Of a stretch of 64,000 bases of DNA, positions 8,443-15,624 are shown one piece after another. The stretch's first letter is position 1. Every line of letters starts with the position of its first letter. Source of the stretch: an uncultured Oscillospiraceae bacterium (GTDB lineage: Bacteria; Bacillota; Clostridia; Oscillospirales; Acutalibacteraceae); contig CAJJNV010000003.1 of assembly GCA_905193225.1 (NCBI GenBank), positions 32,573 to 96,572 on the forward strand, read 5' to 3'. The translations under genes and the position numbers were made by a program. The notes below the pieces were generated by a model. The model was given only the letters and a program-made list of their open reading frames with translations. It was not told the origin of the DNA and searched no databases.

Positions 8443-8591
8443 AAAAAATCCCCCTGCATGGGCCGAAGATCGTCAAAAGACAGCACCTTTGTCGACGCTC
8501 CGGCATTGTTTAATAACATTCTATGCAGAAGGGTTTTTATTGTGTATTAAGTTGCCAAGCGGTCAATCAAACCGCCCTATCGAACCATCGA

Positions 8592-9578
8592 CTATCCGAT
8601 GATCTTGAGTATCTCGTCGAAATTCTCGCAGTAGTAGTCGCAAAGAGGCTTTGTGCCGCTTTTTTCGATGTTTCCGCCGCCGATACCGATGGTGGGGAAG
8701 CCGGCAAGCTTAATGGAAACGACGCCTGCACCGCTGTCCTCGATTCCGACAACATGATTTCTGTCCTCAAAGGGGATTCCAAGTCCCACTCTCGCAACCT
8801 CGGCATAAAGCCAGGGATGGGGCTTGGGAGAAAGCTCGCCCAAAGTACCGACCGAGCCTTTGCGCAGAGGATATCCCGCGGTAATGGATGCATCGTAGAA
8901 ATCCTCGGCTTTTTCGCCCATTTTAAGAGTATCGAAAGCCGACATAATTTCCGGCCATGCCTTTTCGTAAAGGCCGGAGGTGACAAGGCCTATCTTAACG
9001 CCCTTTTCTTTAAGGGCAAGCAGAAATTCCTTAATTCCGGGAGAGGGCACAAAAGCGCCTTCCTTTCCCCTTCCCTCTAAAATTTCGTTCATTTCCCTGT
9101 GGGTATGCTCAAAATAGTAGTTTCTTGCTTCCTCGATGGTCTTTTCGGGGCAATATTTGTCTATGCAATACTGAAGATGCTCGGAAACACTGTGTCCCGA
9201 AACGAAGGGCATATCAGCCTCTTCAAGCTTGAAATCGGGATTACCGAGCAGACTTGCGGTGGTCATTTCGATTATCCAGATCCAGAATTCCTCGGATCTT
9301 ACGCTTGTTCCGTCGAGATCCATAAGAACCGCCTTTAAGGGCTTTTCGAATTTGACCTCGTGGACGGGATAATATGCGGGATAGCCCATGGAAGAGGTTA
9401 CATAGGCGATGGTCTTGTCCTCATAGGAAATAAACTCAACCTTTTTGTCGCCGGTGGCAGTTATGGATTTAACGCCGTTTTTGCCGACCTCGTGGAATCC
9501 GTCGCTGCATTTGTCAAGCTTTATAAAGCCGCAGTCCTCATCGAAAGTACCAATGGAGGGAATGTTAAAAAAGCTCAT
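8592..9578 (-). CDS. HAD-superfamily phosphatase/phosphomutase with an N-terminal extension
   Basis: 328 residues. The HAD core starts near residue 82 with the nucleophile motif VLMDLDGTSVRSEEFW, followed by VTSGLYEKA (motif II), KPHPWLY with its Lys (motif III) and GIEDSGAGVVS (motif IV); the helical cap lies between. This resembles beta-phosphoglucomutase and sugar-phosphate phosphatases. An extra 80 residues at the N terminus (MSFFNIPSIGTFDEDCGF...) form no domain I know. It is the second gene of an operon behind the GH38 homologue, separated by 58 bases with a hairpin, so a sugar phosphate from mannoside breakdown is a reasonable but unproven substrate. Confidence 0.85.
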   Translation of the reverse strand: MSFFNIPSIGTFDEDCGFIKLDKCSDGFHEVGKNGVKSITATGDKKVEFISYEDKTIAYVTSSMGYPAYYPVHEVKFEKPLKAVLMDLDGTSVRSEEFWIWIIEMTTASLLGNPDFKLEEADMPFVSGHSVSEHLQYCIDKYCPEKTIEEARNYYFEHTHREMNEILEGRGKEGAFVPSPGIKEFLLALKEKGVKIGLVTSGLYEKAWPEIMSAFDTLKMGEKAEDFYDASITAGYPLRKGSVGTLGELSPKPHPWLYAEVARVGLGIPFEDRNHVVGIEDSGAGVVSIKLAGFPTIGIGGGNIEKSGTKPLCDYYCENFDEILKIIG

Positions 9579-9596
9579 TTTCTTTCTCCTTTAAAC

Positions 9597-9624
9597 GACC
9601 TCCCGCGCAAAAACACGGGAGGTC
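9597..9624 (-). other. Intercistronic hairpin between the GH38 homologue and the HAD gene
   Basis: GACCTCCCG / CGGGAGGTC with a short loop, not followed by a T-run on the minus strand. It may stabilise or process the message and change the ratio of the two products rather than terminate. Confidence 0.5.
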
Positions 9625-9636
9625 GGCAGTTGGTTT

Positions 9637-12483
9637 TTAGGCCATAAATTTGTATGTGATGATCTTGTGGGGTCCGAGCTCTCCGGAGAGCTTTCCGTCC
9701 TTAAAGTCAACATCCGCAACAAAGTCCTCGTTAAGCTTAACCTCCTCAACCTTGGAAACGGGGAGAATTGTCGAAAGGTCGAATTTAACGGTGTCGCCGG
9801 TGGTGTTGTAGATACGGACAACGGTTCCCTTACCGTCCTCAGACTGCTTAATTGCCGAGGTCATAATGCGGTCGTCGGAAATGGTGACAAAGCTTCCGCT
9901 TACGGGGAGGGTGCCTTCCTTAACAACGCCCTTGATAGCGTTCATTGTGGTCTTGAAGGCATATGCCTTATGATAGACCTCCGCATCCTTCCAGTCGCCG
10001 GTGTGGGGATAGATGGCATATTCAAATTCCATCTTACCGATAGAATGCTGGCCGGTGTATTTGGCAAGCTCCTCGGGGATCATATCCCAGGCGGCAGTCA
10101 TATATGCGCGCTGGGTGCGAAGCAGGGTCAGCTTAATTGTTCTCTGCTCGTCGTCCTGAACCTCATATTCACGAAGTCCCTTGTTGAGCAGGGCAAAGCC
10201 CTCCTTGCCGTCCGAAAGGTCGAGGAAGTTCTGCATGGGCTGGAAGGGGAAGAATTTCTCCTGGTTGTCTCCGTCCTCGGTCCACTTGATGGTTCTCTTG
10301 GCAACATCCCAAGCGCTCTCGGAAATTGCCCAGTCGGTATTTACTCCGGTGGGGAAGTTTACGCAAAGCTTGTGGTCGCGGCACTCGTTGTCAAGTACCG
10401 TCTTGATCTTAACAATGTCGCTGTCCTTCTCAAGGGTGATGTAGTAGGTGATGGGCAGCTCCTTCATCTCGGTAAGGCGCTCCTTGCTGTCGAGGGTGGC
10501 GGCGGCGGGAATCATCATGGAAAGGTCGATCTTGAAGGTGCCTCTCTGGAGATTGGACTCCATCATGGTGATGGTGGCATGGGCACCGTGGCTTGTGACC
10601 ACATAGTTGCGGGTGGGCTCGCAGCTTACATGAGCCGAGCCGGTTTCGCCCGAATCGGTAAAGTAATGGAGGTTGTCCATAACCTTGCCGGTCTTCTTGT
10701 TGGTGATGGCAAAGGTGCCGTTGGGATGAATAACGACCTTGAGGTTTTCGTTCTCAAGCACGCCGCAGTCTCTGGCGATAAGCTTTCTGTTGTCGCCGAT
10801 CTGGGGCTCGTAAACGAACTCGGGGCCGCGGAAACGCAAAGCATAGGTCGCATAACCGAAAGCGGGAACATCTACGGCAAGAAGAATTCTTCTTCTCTTG
10901 ATGCGGAAGCGGTTGGCCTTGGTATCCATTTCGCGCTCGACGCCCATGGTTATCTCGTCGCAGGAAAGCTCGGTGTATTCAAGCTTGTTTCCGTCCTTGT
11001 CGAAGATATCATAGAACTCGTCGGCCATGCTCTGTCCGGCAATTCCGGCAAAAACCTTGCCCTTGGGAGTGCCCTTGGGGGTGTCGATGACCAGCTGAAC
11101 AATTTCCTTTCTTGCAAAAGGCATTGTGTTGTAAACGGTGATAATGTGATCGGTGGGATCAAAGGTCTTGGAAGTGTCGACCTGGTTGTAAAGAGCCATT
11201 ACGCTGCGGTTGGTAACCTCTTCGGCAACGGTCTGCGCAACCGAGAAATTGTAAAGCATGTCGTCATGAGCGCGATCGACGGCGGCGCCGCAGATAGAGT
11301 CATGAGCGTGGCATTTAAGCAGATATTCCCAGGCACGGTCGATGTTGGTGCGGGGATATTCCTTGCCGTAGAAGGAGGCGAAGGAAGCAAGAGGCTCAGC
11401 CTGGTTGACAAGATAGTTTTCGCACTTGTCGTTGAGAATTTTGAGCTTTATACGGGAGGAATGGGTGGCGCCGTAGAGCGAGTTGAAGTTGCCGTATTCC
11501 ATAGTGGTATAGCGAAGCTCGCCGTGATGAACATACATATCTTCGGGCTTCATAACCTTGCGGATGGTGTCCATATAATCGTCCATCGAATCCTGAACAA
11601 ACTCGATGTCGTCGCAAACCTTGTTCATATCGGCCATCATTTCGGGCAGGTATCTGTAAGGCTCGTCATTGTCCTCCATATTGAGGGCAAGCAGATGGTT
11701 GCCGATAGCATAAGGCATAGTCTGCTTTCTGATGTTGTCGATGCCGCGCTTCATAACCTCGGGATCGTGGATATAGTCGAAGTCCTCATGAAGAAGGGTG
11801 AATGCCTTTTCATACAGGTCCATATCCGACATATGTACCGGCACTTCATCGATATCATAATAGTAGTTAAGATCCTTTGCGGTTTCCTTGCCCAGCACAA
11901 TTGCGCTGTGAACATAGAAGAACCAGTTGGTACGCGTAACCTCGTCGAAGGTACGAAGAGTGTCAAGCTCGGAACCGTCGGAACCTATCCACTGGAACAG
12001 CGGGGTCTTGATAACGTGTTTATTGGTGCCGCGATAGAAAATAGCGGTATCGATGTCAAAGCCTCTGTAAAGCTGGGGCATCTGGGAATTCTGACCGTAG
12101 GAAGTGGCGGTGTAGCCCGACTTCATACCGCCGCCGAATTCGGTAGCCATTTCGTGACCCTTAAGAAGGTTACGAACCAGCGATTCGGGAGCAACGGTGT
12201 TGGTCTCGGGCAGGGTATACCAGTTGACCACCCACATTTTCTTGGCTTCGATAAGCTTCTTTATGCGTTCCTTGTTTTCGGGACGGACAGCCAGATAATC
12301 CTCAATGACTATCATACCGCCGTCGACGCAGAAGCACTTATAGGAATCCTTGGTTTCAAGGATGTTGATGATGTTATCCATAAGATCCACAAGACGAAGC
12401 TTGGACTGCTCGGCAGTATGTCTCCATTCTCTGTCCCAGTGGGTACCGCTGATAACGTGCATCGTATACTTTTTGTTACCCAT
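9637..12483 (-). CDS. Glycoside hydrolase family 38 homologue with altered nucleophile site
   Basis: 948 residues, no signal peptide, so cytoplasmic. GH38 enzymes are zinc-dependent alpha-mannosidases. The N-terminal metal motif THWDREW (H15, D17) and the His of HAHDSICGAAVD are present, and a GH38 middle helical and C-terminal beta-sandwich region follow. In the segment GYTATSYGQNSQMPQ, the residue that aligns with the catalytic Asp (D123 in the other GH38 of this window, GYAPDQFG) is Thr127. In the family that Asp is both nucleophile and zinc ligand, so the enzyme may be inactive on ordinary mannosides or may work differently. The ribosome site GGAGGATAAAAA is good and a TTGATT/TATAAT promoter lies at 12591. 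It heads an operon with the HAD gene. Confidence 0.9.
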   Translation of the reverse strand: MGNKKYTMHVISGTHWDREWRHTAEQSKLRLVDLMDNIINILETKDSYKCFCVDGGMIVIEDYLAVRPENKERIKKLIEAKKMWVVNWYTLPETNTVAPESLVRNLLKGHEMATEFGGGMKSGYTATSYGQNSQMPQLYRGFDIDTAIFYRGTNKHVIKTPLFQWIGSDGSELDTLRTFDEVTRTNWFFYVHSAIVLGKETAKDLNYYYDIDEVPVHMSDMDLYEKAFTLLHEDFDYIHDPEVMKRGIDNIRKQTMPYAIGNHLLALNMEDNDEPYRYLPEMMADMNKVCDDIEFVQDSMDDYMDTIRKVMKPEDMYVHHGELRYTTMEYGNFNSLYGATHSSRIKLKILNDKCENYLVNQAEPLASFASFYGKEYPRTNIDRAWEYLLKCHAHDSICGAAVDRAHDDMLYNFSVAQTVAEEVTNRSVMALYNQVDTSKTFDPTDHIITVYNTMPFARKEIVQLVIDTPKGTPKGKVFAGIAGQSMADEFYDIFDKDGNKLEYTELSCDEITMGVEREMDTKANRFRIKRRRILLAVDVPAFGYATYALRFRGPEFVYEPQIGDNRKLIARDCGVLENENLKVVIHPNGTFAITNKKTGKVMDNLHYFTDSGETGSAHVSCEPTRNYVVTSHGAHATITMMESNLQRGTFKIDLSMMIPAAATLDSKERLTEMKELPITYYITLEKDSDIVKIKTVLDNECRDHKLCVNFPTGVNTDWAISESAWDVAKRTIKWTEDGDNQEKFFPFQPMQNFLDLSDGKEGFALLNKGLREYEVQDDEQRTIKLTLLRTQRAYMTAAWDMIPEELAKYTGQHSIGKMEFEYAIYPHTGDWKDAEVYHKAYAFKTTMNAIKGVVKEGTLPVSGSFVTISDDRIMTSAIKQSEDGKGTVVRIYNTTGDTVKFDLSTILPVSKVEEVKLNEDFVADVDFKDGKLSGELGPHKIITYKFMA

Positions 12484-12590
12484 TTTTTATCCTCCTTTTT
12501 CGCTTTTCGCCGCGCCCTCGGGACGATTTCCCGCACGCTTGAAACGCGAAATTACCCGGAACTTGATTCCGGCGCGAAATATACAGTTGT

Positions 12591-12619
12591 ATTATAAATA
12601 ATCCGAGTGTTAAAATCAA
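12591..12619 (-). promoter_or_regulatory. Promoter of the GH38 homologue operon
   Basis: TTGATT (12619-12614), 17-base spacer, TATAAT (12596-12591). The start TTGATTTTAACAC resembles TTGACTTTAACAC of the second GH38 promoter. An inverted repeat CCGGAA-CTTGA-TTCCGG at 12556-12572 lies in the leader and could be an operator. Confidence 0.7.
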
Positions 12620-12763
12620 CCCTTTTTTACAAAAAACTCCGCATATGTGTCCAAAAATATGTTTCAAAAATATTTCTTGAGCAGCCGCGAGATTGATTCG
12701 GCAAAGCTGTTTTTGAGGATAATTTTCCAAACAAGGGGCAAAATGCTTTGGGGAGTGTTTTTA

Positions 12764-13216
12764 ATGAACAGCTTGGGGATTTTTGAAAACGGAGAAGGTG
12801 TTTTTCCGATTCTCGCACCCGCCCTTGAAAAATACGGCGGAGCTGCATTTAAAACCGATTTTTCGCTGGACGGCCGGATTTATCCGCTCATTTTTTGCAA
12901 AAAACAAAGGCCGTCTGCGGATTTTTTCAAAAACAGATTCACCGCCGTTGCGGGAGAAAAAGACATATACCTTCTGGAACTGCTGAAGAAGCAAAAAATA
13001 AAAGTCCTGACCTGCGGGCTTTGCGAAAAAAACTCTCTGACACTTTCAAGCTTTGAAGCGGGAGAGGCATCGGTCTGCCTGACCCGCCAATACCGAAAAC
13101 TTCTGCCCTGTGAATTCACCGTCCGTTTTCCCGATTCCCTTTCGGCCGAACAGCTTTTGCTTTGCGCGGCGGGGCTTCTTTTAACGGTGGGATACAAAGA
13201 GGAATTTTCCCTTTAA
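12764..13216 (+). CDS. Unknown protein, 150 residues
   Basis: I do not recognise this protein. The start at ATG 12764 is chosen because GGGAG lies 8 bases upstream; the frame is open from 12647 but the extra 39 codons have no ribosome site and overlap the GH38 promoter side. It has no signal peptide or membrane helix. Alternating strands and helices (IKVLTCGLCEKNSLTLSSF) suggest a small alpha/beta fold with a conserved-looking Cys pair (CGLC). It stands alone, divergent from the GH38 homologue and upstream of the exoribonuclease, which has its own promoter. Confidence 0.6.
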   Translation: MNSLGIFENGEGVFPILAPALEKYGGAAFKTDFSLDGRIYPLIFCKKQRPSADFFKNRFTAVAGEKDIYLLELLKKQKIKVLTCGLCEKNSLTLSSFEAGEASVCLTRQYRKLLPCEFTVRFPDSLSAEQLLLCAAGLLLTVGYKEEFSL

Positions 13217-13283
13217 CCGACCTGACCCGCCAAAGTCCTTCCGGCCAAAAGGTCTTATACTTGCTCCTTTTTTCATTTATCCG

Positions 13284-13312
13284 TTGAAATGCAGCGGTTT
13301 TTTTGGTATAAT
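13284..13312 (+). promoter_or_regulatory. Promoter of the YhaM-type exoribonuclease
   Basis: TTGAAA (13284-13289), 17-base spacer, TATAAT (13307-13312), 120 bases before the ATG at 13432. Confidence 0.75.
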
Positions 13313-13431
13313 GAATTTGCTTTATTTTGAAGAATAGATTTTTGTTTGCTAAATTTCCTTTTTGCAAAAATATATTCAATCATAAACACGCAATAAAGCA
13401 TCTAAACATTAAAAAAATCGGAGTGAATGCA

Positions 13432-14421
13432 ATGACCGAGCTTGAAAAATCGGCCCAGAACGGGCAAGCCGTGGGCTTTATGCTTATAAAATCCGCCGAA
13501 AAGAAAATATCGGTTAAGGGATCGCCCTATCTTGATTTGGTCCTTTCGGACAAGGACGGCGAGATTCCCGCAAAAATGTGGGACTATCAGGGATCTGAGA
13601 ACGAATACAACGCCGGTGAAATAATAAAGGTAAAGGGCCAGATAGACAAATGGAAAAATGCCAGTCAGCTGAGGATCGAGCGCATACGTCACACCACGCC
13701 TGCCGATCAGGTGGATATGTCAACTTTAGTTGCCACCACCGACCTTGCCCCCGAGCAAATGCTGGCCGAAATAAGAGCCACCGTAGACGATTTTACCGAC
13801 GAGGGCTTAAAAAAGCTGGTCACAAAGCTTCTTGACAACTGCGGCGATAAACTGCTAATCTGCTCGGCAGCGGTAAGAATGCACCACGCCATGCGGGGCG
13901 GCCTGCTCTTTCACACCCTTTCGATGCTCAGAGTCGGGAAGGCCGTCTGCTCGGTCTATCCCTTTTTGAGAAAAGAGCTTGTATACGCCGGAATTATCGT
14001 TCACGACCTTTACAAGCTTAAAGAGATAAATTACGCCGAAACAGGCCTTGCCTCGGAATACACCCCCGTGGGCGGCCTTATCGGTCACATCGTCGGCGGC
14101 GCAATCGACATCGGCCTTGTGGGAAAAGAGCTGTCAATAGATCCCGAAACGGTCATGTTGCTCGAACATATCGTTCTTTCCCACCACGAAATTCCCGAAT
14201 ACGGCAGTCCCATTCCCCCCATGTTCCCCGAAGCCGAAGCGGTAGCCACCATCGACCGTCTTGACGCTTCTCTTTTTGAAATGCTGGCCGCCGTCAGCGA
14301 GGTGGAAATAGGTAAAACCACCGGCAGAGTGTGGGGACTGGACCGCAAGCTTTACCGCCATCAGGATGATACAAAATACCGTCTTTGCAGCTATCAGAAC
14401 GATCAAAACGACAACAACTGA
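13432..14421 (+). CDS. 3'-5' exoribonuclease of the YhaM family (OB fold plus HD domain)
   Basis: 329 residues from ATG 13432, with CGGAGTG upstream; an earlier in-frame ATG at 13327 lies just after the promoter and lacks a ribosome site. An OB-fold nucleic-acid-binding domain (about residues 10-90, YLDLVLSDKDGEIPAKMWD, KVKGQIDKWK) is followed by an HD phosphohydrolase domain with RMHHAMRGGLLFHTLSML, IIVHDLYKL and LSHHEIPEYG, holding the metal-binding His and Asp residues. YhaM proteins trim RNA and single-stranded DNA from the 3' end. Single-gene transcript, closed by the terminator at 14538. Confidence 0.9.
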   Translation: MTELEKSAQNGQAVGFMLIKSAEKKISVKGSPYLDLVLSDKDGEIPAKMWDYQGSENEYNAGEIIKVKGQIDKWKNASQLRIERIRHTTPADQVDMSTLVATTDLAPEQMLAEIRATVDDFTDEGLKKLVTKLLDNCGDKLLICSAAVRMHHAMRGGLLFHTLSMLRVGKAVCSVYPFLRKELVYAGIIVHDLYKLKEINYAETGLASEYTPVGGLIGHIVGGAIDIGLVGKELSIDPETVMLLEHIVLSHHEIPEYGSPIPPMFPEAEAVATIDRLDASLFEMLAAVSEVEIGKTTGRVWGLDRKLYRHQDDTKYRLCSYQNDQNDNN

Positions 14422-14537
14422 AATCCCGCCGAAAAAAGGTTGCCAAAAAAACGATTTGCAACGAGACTGTCTGCAAAGAGGCAGTTCAAGGCAACAATGC
14501 AGCGCAAATCAAATCATTTTGAAATTTAAGCAATATA

Positions 14538-14571
14538 AAAACCGCCGAAAAAACGGCGGTTTGATTTTTTT
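14538..14571 (+). terminator. Intrinsic terminator after the exoribonuclease
   Basis: AAACCGCCG / CGGCGGTTT with an A-rich loop, followed by GATTTTTTT. The stretch 14612-14718 between the repeat and mgsA shows nothing more. Confidence 0.85.
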
Positions 14572-14576
14572 GTTGT

Positions 14577-14611
14577 TAAGCAGCAGGCGATCAAGCCGCG
14601 TTTGCTTAAGC
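14577..14611. repeat. Short copy of the dispersed TTAAGCA repeat
   Basis: Starts TTAAGCAGCAGGCGATC and ends GTTTGCTTAAGC, so the ends can pair. It abuts the terminator, as the copy at 54276 abuts the tRNA terminator. Confidence 0.55.
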
Positions 14612-14718
14612 TTTCAAATTATACGACAAAATATCTTCTCAGCCAAAACGCGCAGCTTTCAATCGTCTGCTAAAGCAGCACTCACAAAAGCCCCATTTAA
14701 AAGACAGCCGGCACGGTA

Positions 14719-15123
14719 TCAGTCGATGGGATTGACAATATTTCTCCAGTCCATATCTCCACGTTCAAGTCCGTGTATAAGCACCTCGGCCGTGGCAATG
14801 TTGGTAGCCACGGGGACGTTGTGAACATCGCAAAGACGGAGAAGGTTGGCATCGTTAGGCTCAAAATCTCCCTTGGTGAGCGGATCGCGGAAAAAGAGCA
14901 AAAGATCTATTTCATCGCAGCCGATGCGGGAGGCTATCTGTTGGTCGCCGCCCTGAGCACCGCTGAGATATTTCTGTATCTTAAGGCCGGTAGCTTCGGA
15001 AATGAGCTTTCCGGTGGTTGCGGTGGCACATAGACTGTGGCGGTTAAGTATGCCGCAATAGGCAATGCAAAACTGCACCATAAGCTCCTTTTTTGAATCA
15101 TGTGCGATTAAAGCTATATGCAT
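14719..15123 (-). CDS. mgsA: Methylglyoxal synthase
   Basis: 134 residues, the normal family length. It converts dihydroxyacetone phosphate to methylglyoxal, a bypass of lower glycolysis used when phosphate is short or sugar phosphates build up. Family features seen are ALIAHDSKK at the N terminus, ATTGKLI (phosphate binding), SGAQGGDQQIASRI, the catalytic-Asp segment LLLFFRDPL, and VPVATNIATAE. The ribosome site GAGAGGAAAGAG precedes the ATG, and its promoter is at 15301-15329. The leader has a short hairpin AGCGGGT/ACCCGCT near 15155. Confidence 0.97.
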   Translation of the reverse strand: MHIALIAHDSKKELMVQFCIAYCGILNRHSLCATATTGKLISEATGLKIQKYLSGAQGGDQQIASRIGCDEIDLLLFFRDPLTKGDFEPNDANLLRLCDVHNVPVATNIATAEVLIHGLERGDMDWRNIVNPID

Positions 15124-15300
15124 AATACTCTTTCCTCTCTTTTTTATAGACAGCGGGTCATACCCGCTTTTTTTAAGGCAGACAGTTTAATTTTCTTTTT
15201 TGGAAATACTTCTTTTCTTCGGAAAGAAGTTCCTTGTGCCCAAATCATCGATTCAACGGAAATTTAGCACAATTTCACAAATTAACGCTCTTTTAAACTG

Positions 15301-15329
15301 ATTTTATCACAAAAAATACAGTATGTCAA
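15301..15329 (-). promoter_or_regulatory. Promoter of mgsA
   Basis: TTGACA (15329-15324), 17-base spacer, TAAAAT (15306-15301). It drives a leader of about 170 bases. Confidence 0.75.
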
Positions 15330-15511
15330 TCTCTAAAACATTTATTTAAGAATATTTTCAGAAACAAAAAGCTTTTTACAATTCGGTACAACGGGAGTGT
15401 TTGCGGTTTTTATTTTCTTTTTTGACAAATTACAATTGCCGTATTATATCTTTTGTGTATATTGTACACAATCAATTTGTATTTTTGTACAACATTTACT
15501 GGCAAATATTG

Positions 15512-15540
15512 TTGACACAGCAGCAAGAATAAGTTACACT
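15512..15540 (+). promoter_or_regulatory. Promoter of the dockerin-protease gene
   Basis: TTGACA (15512-15517), 17-base spacer, TACACT (15535-15540). A second weaker candidate, TTGACA with TATATC, is at 15422-15450. The region 15330-15511 is otherwise AT-rich and featureless. Confidence 0.7.
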
Positions 15541-15570
15541 ACAATTAGAAATCACAGGGAGGTTTTTCCG

Positions 15571-15591
15571 ATGGGTCGATACACTTTTTAG
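15571..15591 (+). CDS. Possible leader peptide MGRYTF
   Basis: A six-codon frame with an AGGGAGG ribosome site 8 bases upstream. It is the first translatable frame on the transcript from the promoter at 15512 and ends 33 bases before the protease gene, which has its own AAAGGAG. It may be a regulatory upstream frame or chance. Confidence 0.25.
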   Translation: MGRYTF

Positions 15592-15624
15592 CTCATTTTA
15601 ATCGAACAAAAAAAGGAGATACAT

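Noticed and set aside
9667..12597. Very long open frame of 976 codons on the plus strand opposite the GH38 homologue
   Set aside because: It lies antisense to a clear family protein, has no ribosome site or recognisable domain, and such frames arise from the codon bias of the real gene. The same holds for 33415-35406 (plus) and 25443-26951 (minus).
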